Shown here: positions 7,975 to 16,171 of the stretch, in pieces
Position numbering within the stretch: position 1 is the first letter of the stretch
Layout of the letters: the number at the start of each line of letters is the position of its first letter
Assembly (NCBI RefSeq): GCF_002794255.1
Contig: NZ_PGGW01000069.1
Location: 546,827 to 610,826 of the forward strand
From: Streptomyces carminius
GTDB taxonomy: Bacteria > Actinomycetota > Actinomycetes > Streptomycetales > Streptomycetaceae
Direction: 5' to 3'
DNA: 64,000 bases
The notes under the pieces: generated by a model
What the model saw: only the letters and a program-made list of their open reading frames with translations
What the model was told of the DNA's origin: nothing
The model's database searches: none
Translations under genes and position numbers: made by a program

Positions 7975-8649
7975 ATGCTGCGTGTATGGCGTGAGGTCGA
8001 CCGCTACCGGGGCGGGGACGAGGCGGCCGGGATCGAGACGCGGCACGCCTTCTCCTTCTCGGGCTTCTACGACCCGGGCAACGTGCGCTTCGGACTGCTG
8101 GTCGCCTGCAACGAGGAACGGCTCGCGCCGGGCGCGGGCTTCGCCGAGCATCCGCACGCGGACGTGGAGCTCGTGACCTGGGTGGTCGAGGGGGAGCTGA
8201 CGCACGAGGACTCGGCCGGGCGCCGGGTGGTGGTCCGCCCCGGCGACGTCCAGCGGCTGAGCGCCGGGCGGGGCATCCGGCACGTGGAGCGCAACGCCGG
8301 CGCCGAGCCGCTGCGGTTCGTGCAGATGTGGCTGGTACCGGGGGTGTTCGGCGGCGAGGCCGAGTACGAGGTGGTGCGCGGCATCGCCGACGGCACCCCG
8401 TACGCGCTGGCCCGCGCGGACGCGGTGCTGCACGTACGGCGGCTGGGCGCGGGGGAGCGCACGGCGGTCCCGGACGCGCCGTGGGTGTACGTCCACCTGG
8501 TGCGCGGCGGTCTGCGCCTGGGCGGGGAGCTGCTGGGGCCGGGCGACGCGGCGCGCGTCACCGACGCCGAGGGTCTGGAGGCCGCCGGGGAGGCGTCCGG
8601 CGCCGAGGCGCTGATCTGGGAGATGCACTCGGAGCCGTCCTACGGCTGA
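7975..8649 (+). CDS. Pirin-family bicupin protein
   Basis: 224 aa. Pirin/YhhW signature: RHAFSFSGFYDPGNVRFG, then the metal-site pattern HPHADVELVTWVVEGELTHED with several His and an Glu, and GDVQRLSAGRGIRHVE. A second, degenerate cupin occupies the C-terminal half. Related proteins bind Fe and some act as quercetin dioxygenases or redox-sensitive cofactors. ATG 7975 directly follows a GGAGGA. Ends tail to tail with the viperin-like gene. No substrate can be inferred. Confidence 0.88.
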   Translation: MLRVWREVDRYRGGDEAAGIETRHAFSFSGFYDPGNVRFGLLVACNEERLAPGAGFAEHPHADVELVTWVVEGELTHEDSAGRRVVVRPGDVQRLSAGRGIRHVERNAGAEPLRFVQMWLVPGVFGGEAEYEVVRGIADGTPYALARADAVLHVRRLGAGERTAVPDAPWVYVHLVRGGLRLGGELLGPGDAARVTDAEGLEAAGEASGAEALIWEMHSEPSYG

Positions 8650-8652
8650 GAA

Positions 8653-8678
8653 CGTGGGCGGCGGGACGGCCGCCCACG
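8653..8678. terminator. Convergent hairpin after pirin
   Basis: 10-bp inverted repeat (CGTGGGCGGC and complement) with a 6-base loop just past the pirin stop. Likely terminator for the pirin gene and perhaps for the opposing viperin operon. Confidence 0.55.
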
Positions 8679-8790
8679 GGCACCCGCCGCCCCCTCTGCC
8701 CCCTCTGCCGTACCGTTCCGCCGCGAGGACGACCCCCGCCCCGCGGTCGCACACAGCGAATGCGCGGAGTTCGTGCCCGGGCGGGTGGTG

Positions 8791-9735
8791 TCATCCGCCG
8801 GACAGGGGTCGGGTTCCGGCGGGTCCCGGTACGGGCTTCGCTTCGTCCCGGGGCCGCTCCCAGTGATACCGGCCACCCCGGGCCAGGAACTTGGCGCGGT
8901 CCACCGTGACCTGTTCGAGCGCGGTACGGACTCCGCACTCGAGGACGGAACGGCTGTAGGAGTAGCTCCCGCGCATGTTGTCGAAGAACCGTCCGGCGGG
9001 GTCGAGCATGGCGTAGCTGCCGGTCATGGCGTCGTTGTCCTCCGGCACGACCTCCACGCCGTGTTGGGAGACCCAGCGGTGGCGAAGCACGAATCGTCCG
9101 AACTCCTCGCCGGTGACCGCGAGAGGGCCGCAGTCCCTGCTGTTCTGCCCGGTGACGGGCAGCATCTGGAGCACCTTCCAGCGCCGCGGGGCCGTGGTGA
9201 GGAGGAAGGGCCCGAGGTCCTCGTGCAGGTTCAGCCGGGTGACCACGGTGTTGATCTTCAGGCTGATCCCGGCGGCCCAGGTCCGTCGACAGAGGTCGAG
9301 GTACTCCTCCTCGGTCAGGGCGCGGCCCGCGGTGACTCTGCCAAGACCGGCGAGTACGGCGGGGGAGAGGCTGTCCACGCTGAGCACCAGCCAATCCAGC
9401 GCGTCGGCGAGGGCGGTAAGGCCGTCCGCCGTGACCAAAGAGCCGTTGGTCACCACGGAAGTGACCATTCCGTGCCGCCGTGCCGAGGTCAGCAGTTCGG
9501 GCAGCCAGGGACAGAGGAAGGGCTCACCGCCCGCGAAGTTGACCTTCCGGAAGCCGGCCTCCGCCAGCAGCTCGACCACGCGCAGGGCGTCGGCCGCCGG
9601 CAGGTGCCCCGCGGGCAGCACCTGCCGCCGTACGTCCTTGAACCGGGCGAAGCAGAAACGGCAGCGCATGTTGCACGGCTGCCAGACATGGAAGTTCACG
9701 GACTCGACAGGCAGTGCTCTGTCACTCGTGTCCAT
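8791..9735 (-). CDS. Viperin-like radical SAM protein (prokaryotic viperin candidate)
   Basis: 314 aa. Radical-SAM cluster motif C21-x3-C25-x2-C28 (QPCNMRCRFCF), the viperin-type KVNFAGGEPF at about 64-73, then SVVTNGSL, LKINTVVTRLN, APRRWKVLQMLPVTGQN, VVPEDN...SYAMLDP and a C-terminal LARGGRYHW. Block by block this follows animal viperin (NFSGGEPF, SNGSL, KINSV, RWKVFQ, VPESN, RGGKY). Viperins convert NTPs to 3'-deoxy-3',4'-didehydro nucleotides that terminate viral RNA chains; bacterial homologues are antiviral. The NTP used here is unknown. Third gene of an operon: its ATG, with GGGAAGG nine bases upstream, lies 14 bases inside the phosphatase gene. Confidence 0.87.
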   Translation of the reverse strand: MDTSDRALPVESVNFHVWQPCNMRCRFCFARFKDVRRQVLPAGHLPAADALRVVELLAEAGFRKVNFAGGEPFLCPWLPELLTSARRHGMVTSVVTNGSLVTADGLTALADALDWLVLSVDSLSPAVLAGLGRVTAGRALTEEEYLDLCRRTWAAGISLKINTVVTRLNLHEDLGPFLLTTAPRRWKVLQMLPVTGQNSRDCGPLAVTGEEFGRFVLRHRWVSQHGVEVVPEDNDAMTGSYAMLDPAGRFFDNMRGSYSYSRSVLECGVRTALEQVTVDRAKFLARGGRYHWERPRDEAKPVPGPAGTRPLSGG

Positions 9736-10567
9736 CGCGGCCTGCCTTCCCGGCGTGTGCCGGCGGGGCGATCCCCAGCAGTTCCCGGGCCAGCGGTTCG
9801 CTGCCCGCGGCCACGAACGAGACCGGTGCGCTGTGCAGGGACTTCCGCAGCCGCAGGGGCCGCCCCGACGGGTCCAGGACGCATCCACCCAGTCGCTGCA
9901 CGAGGAAGATGCCGGCGCAGACGTCGAGCAGACTCGCGTTGCGGCAGACCATCCCGTCGAGCGCGCCCGAGGAGACCAGGGCGAGGTCCAGCGCGGGTGC
10001 CCACATCGTGGTGACCCGCTTGCAGTGTCTCCCGAGCGCGTCGGCGAGGCCGCGTCCGACCACCCGGCCTTCCTCGGAGTAGTCGGTCACCAGGGCGACC
10101 GTGGCATGGCGCAGCGGCACCGGGAACGGGTCGGGCGGGACCGCCGTCCTGATGGCCGGGGCCGTGAACTCACGTCCCAGGATCGGGTCGTGGACGAGCG
10201 CCATGACCGGGGCGTCGTTCTCGAAGAGGGTGATCGCCACGGCGCAGTGGGCGATTCCGAAGCCGAAGTTGTTGGTGCCGTCGAGGGGGTCGACGACCCA
10301 GGTGGTCAGCGAATGTTCCCAGGCGTCCTGCATCTCCTCCTCGGAGACGATCCCGTAGTCGGAGAATTCCTTCGTCAAGCGCTCGACGATAACGCGTTCA
10401 GCGACCACATCGGCTCGTAGTTGTACGTCATACTTCCCCTTCCGGCTGGTGATGTTGCGCTTTCCGAAGTCCGAGGCGATGGCCTCGCTCGCGGCGCGTG
10501 CGGCGCTCCGCGCCGCGGAGAGCTCCGCCATGCGGTCGGGGGCGGTGACGGTTTCCTTCGTCTTCAT
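9722..10567 (-). CDS. Inositol-monophosphatase-family phosphatase
   Basis: 281 aa. Metal-binding IMPase/FBPase-superfamily motifs are visible: VSEEEMQ (about 75-80), VVDPLDGTNNFGFG (about 91-104) and WAPALDLALVSSG (about 210). The last motif departs from the usual WDxAAG. Family members dephosphorylate inositol phosphates, 3'-phosphoadenosine phosphates or nucleotides using Mg2+. Here it is sandwiched between a toroid protein and a viperin-like enzyme, so a nucleotide or bisphosphate-nucleotide substrate is a reasonable inference. ATG 10567 has AAGGGA about seven bases upstream. It lies 27 bases after the toroid gene and overlaps viperin by 14 bases. Confidence 0.85.
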   Translation of the reverse strand: MKTKETVTAPDRMAELSAARSAARAASEAIASDFGKRNITSRKGKYDVQLRADVVAERVIVERLTKEFSDYGIVSEEEMQDAWEHSLTTWVVDPLDGTNNFGFGIAHCAVAITLFENDAPVMALVHDPILGREFTAPAIRTAVPPDPFPVPLRHATVALVTDYSEEGRVVGRGLADALGRHCKRVTTMWAPALDLALVSSGALDGMVCRNASLLDVCAGIFLVQRLGGCVLDPSGRPLRLRKSLHSAPVSFVAAGSEPLARELLGIAPPAHAGKAGRDGHE

Positions 10568-10594
10568 TTATTTTCCCTTCGGATGTGTTGTGTC

Positions 10595-12331
10595 CTACCT
10601 TCGGATCTGCCTCCGTATCTTGTATTCCTCCACGGCTATCAGCGGTCCCACCGCGCCGATGGCGGCCACCACCGCGGTCAGCGCCCAGGCCCCCACCCGC
10701 CGGAGACCCGAACTCTCGGAGAGGGCTTCCACGATTCCCAGCTGGAACAGTGCGAGCAGCGCGACGAACACCGTGAGCAGCGAGAGCCAGACGGTGGTGC
10801 CGTAGCTGCGGCGGTCGCGTGCCGCCGTGCCGACGCGGGCCGAAAGGGTGGCCAGTTTTGCCATCGCTTCCTCCAGAAGCCCCTTCTCGGCGTGCGTGTA
10901 CGGCGCCAGGATGATCGGTTCCAGACGCTCGGCGCTCGCGGCCATGACGCTGCGCAGGGCGTACAGGGCGTCGTGGCAGGCCCAGACGGGGAACGCCTCG
11001 GGGTCGGTGAGCCCGCACCGCCAGGCGCCGGTGGCCTGCTGCAGCCGCAGCAGGCGCAGGGTGCCCAGCAGGACGGTGGCGTCACTCAGGTCCCGACCGG
11101 CCGAACTGAGCGCGGCGAGTGCCCACGGCGTCGCGAAGTGCCGGAAGTCCATGAGGGAGAAGGTGACCGGGTCGACCTGGATGGTGAACAGGGCCGAGGG
11201 CCATGGCTCCTCCAGCGCGGGGTCGAAGGAGGCCTCCAGGAAGCCGCGGGCCCGCTGCACGGTACGGTCCCCGGGGTCGACGCCGGCCTGCCGCAGCGCG
11301 AGAAGGGCGTGCGCGGTGTAGGCGGCGGAGGAACCGGGTCCGGCGTTCCGGGTGTTCGCCGTCGGTCCCCAGCCGCCGTCGGCGTTCTGCGCGCTGCGGA
11401 GCCAGCCGACGGCCCGGTCCACCTTCGACATGCGTTTGAATCCGGCCAGCGCCCGCATCGCCATGGCGGTGGCGACGACATGGGGTGTCTGCCCCGGCTG
11501 GGCGGGATGCCAGCCCCCGTCGGGGTTCTGCATGGCCTCCAGCCAGTCCAGCCCTCTGTGTACGGCCGGGCTGGTGGCGGAACGCCCCGCCTCGCACAGC
11601 GCCCACAGGCAGTAACTGGTGCTTTCGGTGATCGAGGCCTGGCTGGGCGCGCCCACCAGAGCCCGGCGGACCTGCCAGCCGCCGTCCGGGTTCTGGAGGC
11701 TCTCCAGGGTCCTGGAAGCCTCCTCCACGAGCTCCTCGCGGCGTCCCGCGTACACGTGGGACAGCAGCGCCTGGGCGGTGGAAATGATCCCCGGCGGACT
11801 GCCGTTCTGGTACTGGTTCCACCCCTTGTGCCCGTTCTCCGTGCAGACGTGGGCGTCCAGATAGGCGATGGAGGTGTCGAACGCCTTGCGTATGGAGGAG
11901 GCGAGGCTGTCGGCCGCCGCATCGGCCTCCCGCCACCTCAGGGCGGACTCGAGGTGCGCGCGCCCGGGATTCGTGCCGGTGGGGTCGAGGAGGTCGGGCA
12001 ACGCTGTGAGGGCGAGATCACCCTGCTGGTGGGTGTTTCCGTTGGCGGACGCGGCGACGACGATTCCGCAGTGCTCCGCCGACGGGTCGAGGGCGACCGG
12101 CCCGAGGTAGGACAGTTCGATCCCCAGCTGGTTTCTCGCGGCTTCGGCGACCACGGCCGGCAGGCTGGCGTTGTGCAGTTTCTCGACGGGAATGACCAGG
12201 CGGGGAAACGTCCGGGAGGTTCCTCCGCCGTGGAGGAAGAACTTGTCGCCCGCGGGAGGCATGAGGAGTAGCGTGGCGGTCAGGCTGACCCGGCCGCTCT
12301 CCGCTGCGGTGATTGATCCCTGTAGCGCCAA
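10595..12331 (-). CDS. Nudix-like domain + terpene-cyclase-type alpha/alpha-toroid protein with C-terminal membrane anchor
   Basis: 578 aa. Residues 1-120 look like a Nudix fold whose catalytic box has decayed (AEAARNQLGIEL without the REUxEE glutamates). Residues about 140-470 carry repeated QNPDGGW/QNADGGW blocks, each followed by a helical pair, as in squalene-cyclase and prenyltransferase toroids. The cyclase DxDD motif is not found, so hopanoid synthesis is unlikely. Residues about 500-570 contain two hydrophobic segments and a basic tail, suggesting membrane attachment. TTG start at 12331 with AAGGGG five bases upstream. First gene of the operon with the phosphatase and the viperin-like enzyme. 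Confidence 0.75.
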   Translation of the reverse strand: MALQGSITAAESGRVSLTATLLLMPPAGDKFFLHGGGTSRTFPRLVIPVEKLHNASLPAVVAEAARNQLGIELSYLGPVALDPSAEHCGIVVAASANGNTHQQGDLALTALPDLLDPTGTNPGRAHLESALRWREADAAADSLASSIRKAFDTSIAYLDAHVCTENGHKGWNQYQNGSPPGIISTAQALLSHVYAGRREELVEEASRTLESLQNPDGGWQVRRALVGAPSQASITESTSYCLWALCEAGRSATSPAVHRGLDWLEAMQNPDGGWHPAQPGQTPHVVATAMAMRALAGFKRMSKVDRAVGWLRSAQNADGGWGPTANTRNAGPGSSAAYTAHALLALRQAGVDPGDRTVQRARGFLEASFDPALEEPWPSALFTIQVDPVTFSLMDFRHFATPWALAALSSAGRDLSDATVLLGTLRLLRLQQATGAWRCGLTDPEAFPVWACHDALYALRSVMAASAERLEPIILAPYTHAEKGLLEEAMAKLATLSARVGTAARDRRSYGTTVWLSLLTVFVALLALFQLGIVEALSESSGLRRVGAWALTAVVAAIGAVGPLIAVEEYKIRRQIRR

Positions 12332-12834
12332 TTGAGCCCCTTGTGGAGTGGGATTGAAACAGGTGGCGGCGGAGAGACTCCCGCAGGATCAGAACAGCAC
12401 AGACACCCCCCGGCGCAATGTTTCCCAACGTCTCGCAGGGTGAGTCCGCGAATCCCGGCCTTTGCGTAAACTTTGACTTCCGTGATGTCTTCCGTGTTGC
12501 GGATGAGGCGATCTCGTTCTGATGTCCGAAATTCGTGCTGAGATCACCGAAACGAGCGATGAACATGTCTTCCGGGTGGTGAATTCCGGCAGACGGGCGC
12601 AGAAAGAACCGCGGGATGGTACTGGGGTGCCCGGGAGGGTGGCCGCTGTCCGCCCCGCGCGAGGCCGGCGTCGACGGCACTTGTGGGCCGGGAGGGACGG
12701 CCCCGGGGCAGACCGGGGAGGGGGCACCCTCGGGACGGGAACAGGCGCCGCCCCGCGGACGCCGCAGAAGTGTGGCGGGCACAGGGAACGGAGGTGCCGC
12801 TCCGGCCGTCCGGCGTGTTCCGTAGGCTTCCGCC
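12332..12834. promoter_or_regulatory. Upstream region of the viperin operon, partly AT-richer
   Basis: About 500 bases without a supported gene. The stretch 12,440-12,620 is less GC-rich than its neighbours and holds two direct copies of ATGTCTTCCG exactly 80 bases apart (12485-12494 and 12565-12574). Open frames starting at 12522 (+) and on the minus strand lack ribosome sites and a family match. It probably contains the operon promoter; the right part precedes the divergent MDMPI-type gene. Confidence 0.4.
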
Positions 12835-13536
12835 GTGGACCCCGACCTCCTCCTCGGCCGGCTGCGACGCGAACTCGGCGCCTTCCGGGCCTGTTTGGGC
12901 GGCGCTTCCGAATGCCTGTCCGTCCCGGTGGCGCACTGCGGGGACTGGACGCTGCACGATCTCGCCGCCCATCTGGGCCGGGGCAACCTGTGGGCGGCGG
13001 CCGCCGTGACCGAGGGCCACGGCGGGCTGCGGCCCCCGCCGGCGCCCGGGGAGCCGGCCGCCCTGGCGCGCTGGTTCGACGGGACGTGCGCGGTGCTGCT
13101 GGACGCCCTGGCGGCCGAACCGTCCGCCCCGGCCTGGACGTTCCACCCGCCGCACACGGTCGGCTTCTGGCGGCGGCGCCGCGCCCTGGAGACCCTGGTG
13201 CACCGCTGGGACGCCGAACACGCCCGGGGCGAGGCCCGCCCGCTGGACCCGGAGACGGCCGCCGAGGGCGTGGCCGAGGTGTTCGACACGATGGCCCCGC
13301 GCCAGATCGCACGCGGCCGGGCCCGGCCGCCGGACCGCGCCGTACGGCTGGCCGCCACGGACACCGGCGCGTCGTGGACGTACGGCCCGGGCGCCCCGGT
13401 AGCCGCCCTGTCCGCCCCCGCCGAGCGGCTGCTGCTGGTGCTGTGGGGACGACTGCCCGCCGACGGCGGTGCGGTGGCCTGGGAGGGCGACCGCACCGCC
13501 GGACTGGGGGTGCCGGCCGGTCCGCTGGTGCCCTGA
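12835..13536 (+). CDS. Maleylpyruvate isomerase (MDMPI/DinB-like) family protein
   Basis: 233 aa. N-terminal four-helix DinB-like domain with CGDWTLHDLAAHLGRGNLW and ETLVHRWDAEHA. The His residues and the E-x3-H pattern are the metal ligands of mycothiol-dependent enzymes. The C-terminal half is the MDMPI C domain (AERLLLVLWGRLP). Such proteins use mycothiol or remain unassigned thiol-linked metalloenzymes in actinomycetes. GTG start at 12835 begins exactly at the conserved MDPDLLLGRLRREL. Divergent from the viperin operon; no functional link is implied. Confidence 0.82.
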   Translation: MDPDLLLGRLRRELGAFRACLGGASECLSVPVAHCGDWTLHDLAAHLGRGNLWAAAAVTEGHGGLRPPPAPGEPAALARWFDGTCAVLLDALAAEPSAPAWTFHPPHTVGFWRRRRALETLVHRWDAEHARGEARPLDPETAAEGVAEVFDTMAPRQIARGRARPPDRAVRLAATDTGASWTYGPGAPVAALSAPAERLLLVLWGRLPADGGAVAWEGDRTAGLGVPAGPLVP

Positions 13537-13562
13537 GCGGAGGACCCGGGACGCTCGGGGCC

Positions 13563-13610
13563 CCGGAGAGGGCGCCGGAAAGGGCCCCGGAGAGTGCGCC
13601 GGAGAGGGCG
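13563..13610. repeat. 12-bp tandem repeat, four copies
   Basis: Unit ccggagagggcg in four imperfect copies between the stops of two convergent genes. GC-rich arms let the copies fold with the flanking ggcgcc blocks, so it may help termination. No coding sense. Confidence 0.6.
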
Positions 13611-13667
13611 CCGCCCCCGGCGCCGCGGGTGCGGCACCGGGGGCGGCGGCACGACCTGCCGGACGGC

Positions 13668-15005
13668 CTACCGGAACAGCCTGCCGGGGATGGCGGCGGC
13701 CAGCATCCCGTAGCCCTCGGGGTTCAGGTGCAGCCAGTCGCCGTCGTGGACGTCCGGGTGCAGCCGGTCCGGGTTCCGCGGGTCGCGCACCACCCGGTCG
13801 AAGTCGAGCACCGCGTCGAACTCCCCGCTGGTGCGGATCCACTCGTTGACCCGCTGCCGGGCCGCCTCGCGGTTGCCCGTGGGGTCGGCGTAGTAGTCGT
13901 TGCCGCCGAAGGGCAGCAGCGTCGCGCCGTACACCTTGATGCCCTGCGCGTGGGCACGGGTGACGATCTGCTCGTAGGCCGCGATCAGGTCCTCCGCCAC
14001 CTGCTTCTGGGCGGCCTCGGTCGGCTCGGCGGTGCCGATGTCGTTGATGCCCTCGAAGAGGATCAGCCACTCGACGCCGCTCTGCGCCAGCACGTCGCGG
14101 TCCAGCCGGGCCAGGACGTTGGGGCCCAGGCCGTCGTTCAGTACCCGGTTGCCGCCGGCCGCCTGGTTCAGCACGGCGATGCCGGAGGTGCTCCGGCGGG
14201 ACTGCAGCCGGTCGAACCACTGGTCGGGCCAGCGGTTGTTCGCGTTGGTGGTGGAGCCCCGGCCGTCGGTCAGTGAGTCGCCCACGACGGCGACCGCCCT
14301 GGTGGACGGCCTGGACCACGCCTCGATGCCGCTGAGGAAGTACCAGTGGTCGGTGGGCGTCGCCCCGGGCAGGTCGGCCTTGCCGAGGTGGTTGCCCCGC
14401 AGCAGGTACGAGGTGGTCCGGGAACCGGGGTGCGAGGTGATCTCGTTGGAGGCCTGCCCCTCGGCCAGATAGACCGTCACGGTGAGGTTGGTCCCGGGCG
14501 CCGCCTTGAGGTCCAGGGGATCGGAGACCATCTGCGCCCCGACCGGGATCACCGTGCCGGGCCGGCCGTTGAAGGTCAGCGGACGGGACGTGCCCGGCTC
14601 GATCGCGCTGACCCCGGCCTTCCCGTCGAGCGGCAGCGCCACGGAGGCCGCGGTGATGGGCAGCGCCGTGCCGCCGAAGGCGTTGGAGAAGCGCAGCCGC
14701 AGCTTGTTCCCGCCGGTCGAGACGCGGACGGTCTGCCGCAGTGTGGTGTCCTCCATGACCAGGCCGTCCTGGGTGAACGGCTCCGGCGGCATGTTGTGCG
14801 GCTCCGTCAGCTGCGGCATCGAGACCCAGGTGCCGACCCAGTGGCCGCTCTTCTTCGACGGCTGGTGGGCGGCGGGGCCGGCCTCGGCGCGGTTCTCCTG
14901 AGACCCCGGGGAGCCGGTCACGGCGGAGGCGGTGAAGACGGTGGCCGCGAGGGCCACCGCGGCCACCAGGCCGGTTAAGGGCGATCTCCTTCTCATGGGC
15001 TGCAT
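13668..15005 (-). CDS. Secreted SGNH/GDSL hydrolase
   Basis: 445 aa. Sec-type signal peptide (LTGLVAAVALAATVFTASAVTG). An N-terminal beta domain (GHWVGTWVSMPQ) precedes the SGNH domain: block I VAVVGDSLTDGRG (Ser nucleophile), block II AAGGNRVLND, block III FEGINDIG and block V HLNPEGYG (His). This layout matches secreted rhamnogalacturonan-acetylesterase-like or lipase-like SGNH enzymes of Streptomyces. The start is ambiguous: ATG 15005 has GGAGG only two bases upstream, and ATG 14996 has the same site 11 bases away. Extracellular esterase; substrate unknown. Confidence 0.9.
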   Translation of the reverse strand: MQPMRRRSPLTGLVAAVALAATVFTASAVTGSPGSQENRAEAGPAAHQPSKKSGHWVGTWVSMPQLTEPHNMPPEPFTQDGLVMEDTTLRQTVRVSTGGNKLRLRFSNAFGGTALPITAASVALPLDGKAGVSAIEPGTSRPLTFNGRPGTVIPVGAQMVSDPLDLKAAPGTNLTVTVYLAEGQASNEITSHPGSRTTSYLLRGNHLGKADLPGATPTDHWYFLSGIEAWSRPSTRAVAVVGDSLTDGRGSTTNANNRWPDQWFDRLQSRRSTSGIAVLNQAAGGNRVLNDGLGPNVLARLDRDVLAQSGVEWLILFEGINDIGTAEPTEAAQKQVAEDLIAAYEQIVTRAHAQGIKVYGATLLPFGGNDYYADPTGNREAARQRVNEWIRTSGEFDAVLDFDRVVRDPRNPDRLHPDVHDGDWLHLNPEGYGMLAAAIPGRLFR

Positions 15006-15222
15006 GTCCTCCGATGGGATCGGTCGTCGCGTGCGCGTGCGACGTTAACCGGTCGCGTCGGAGGGACAAGGGCGCCTCCCGGGCGTGCGGTGTACGGCAG
15101 TGGTATGCGATGTACGGCGGTTCTGCGCGGTGTGCGGTGCCGGTGTGCTCCGTGCGGTCGGAGCGGCCGCCGGCGTCACCGTCCTCGTGCCGTCACCGCC
15201 ACCACCACCGTCGGCGTCGGCG

Positions 15223-16044
15223 TCAGCCGTTCCGCCGCAGTTCCGCCAGCACCGCGTCGGTGAACGGCGGCCAGGCGTCGATCGCCCAGGGCCCGAAGTC
15301 ACGGTCCGTCAGCACCACGCAGGCGGCGCCCGCGTCCGGGTCCACCCACAGGAACGTGCCCGACTGCCCGAAGTGGCCGAAGGCGCGCGGTGAGGAGGCG
15401 GAGCCCGTCCAGTGCGGGGACTTGCCGCCGCGGATCTCGAAGCCCAGGCCCCAGTCGTTGGGCTTCTGGTTGCCGTAACCGGGCAGGACACCGGGCAGGC
15501 CGGGGAAGGCCACCGAGGCGGCCTGGGCCACGGTCCGCGGGTCCAGCAGTCGCGGGGCCTGGAGTTCGGCGGCGAAACGGACCAGATCGGCCAGGGTGGA
15601 GACGGCGTCCTTGGCGGGGGAGCCGGGCAGTTCGGTGGAGGTCATGCCCAGCGGCGCCAGGACGGCCTGGCGCAGATACTCGGGGAAGGGGATGTCGGTG
15701 GCCTTCGCCAGATGGTCGCCGAGCACCTCGAAGCCGGTGTTGGAGTAGATCCGGCGGGTGCCGGGCCCGGCCATGGCGCGCTGTTCGTCGAAGGCGAGCC
15801 CGGAGGTGTGGGCGAGCAGGTGCCGCACCGTCGAGCCCTCCGGTCCGGCCGGCTCGTCCAGCTCGACCGCGCCCTCCTCGACGGCGACCAGCACGGCGTA
15901 CGCCGCGAGCGGCTTGGTCACCGAGGCGAGGGGGAAGCGCCGGTCGGCGGGGCCGCGGGTGCCGGCCACCGTGCCGTCGGCGCGTACGACGGCGGCCGCC
16001 GCCGTGGTGACCGGCCAGTCATCGATCGTGCGCAGGCTCTCCAT
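15223..16044 (-). CDS. Serine hydrolase of the beta-lactamase / DD-peptidase fold
   Basis: 273 aa. SxxK motif SVTK (about 42-45) gives the nucleophilic Ser, YSNTG (about 100-104) is the YxN motif, and HFGQSG takes the place of the HxG/KTG box. HLLAHTSG is also typical of class C-like esterases and penicillin-binding-protein-like hydrolases. No signal peptide is evident, so it is probably cytosolic. ATG 16044. Divergent from the MerR gene across about 130 bases; the neighbours give no substrate. Confidence 0.87.
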   Translation of the reverse strand: MESLRTIDDWPVTTAAAAVVRADGTVAGTRGPADRRFPLASVTKPLAAYAVLVAVEEGAVELDEPAGPEGSTVRHLLAHTSGLAFDEQRAMAGPGTRRIYSNTGFEVLGDHLAKATDIPFPEYLRQAVLAPLGMTSTELPGSPAKDAVSTLADLVRFAAELQAPRLLDPRTVAQAASVAFPGLPGVLPGYGNQKPNDWGLGFEIRGGKSPHWTGSASSPRAFGHFGQSGTFLWVDPDAGAACVVLTDRDFGPWAIDAWPPFTDAVLAELRRNG

Positions 16045-16134
16045 GTCCCGAGCCTAACGTGGGGCGGAACAGGGGGAGGGCGGGGGACCGGGGCGAGGAG
16101 CGCGGAAGGGTCGCGGGCTCCGCGCCGTTCCCCC

Positions 16135-16165
16135 TTGCCTGGAGTGCACTCCAACTCCGTAGCGT
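16135..16165 (+). promoter_or_regulatory. MerR-type promoter with palindromic operator
   Basis: -35 TTGCCT (16135-16140) and -10 TAGCGT (16160-16165) are separated by 19 bp, the long spacer that MerR proteins untwist. The perfect 14-bp palindrome TGGAGTGCACTCCA (16140-16153) lies in the spacer. The predicted transcription start falls at or next to the ATG at 16172, so the merR transcript would be leaderless and probably autoregulated. Confidence 0.75.
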
Positions 16166-16171
16166 TGAGTC

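Noticed and set aside
10595..12331. Toroid protein as a squalene-hopene cyclase
   Set aside because: Repeats match, but the DxDD motif and other hopanoid genes are absent; the protein is membrane-tailed and in a viperin operon.
12018..13652. Long minus-strand frame and the 12522 plus-strand frame across the viperin-operon upstream region
   Set aside because: No ribosome binding site, no family resemblance, and composition changes abruptly inside the frames.
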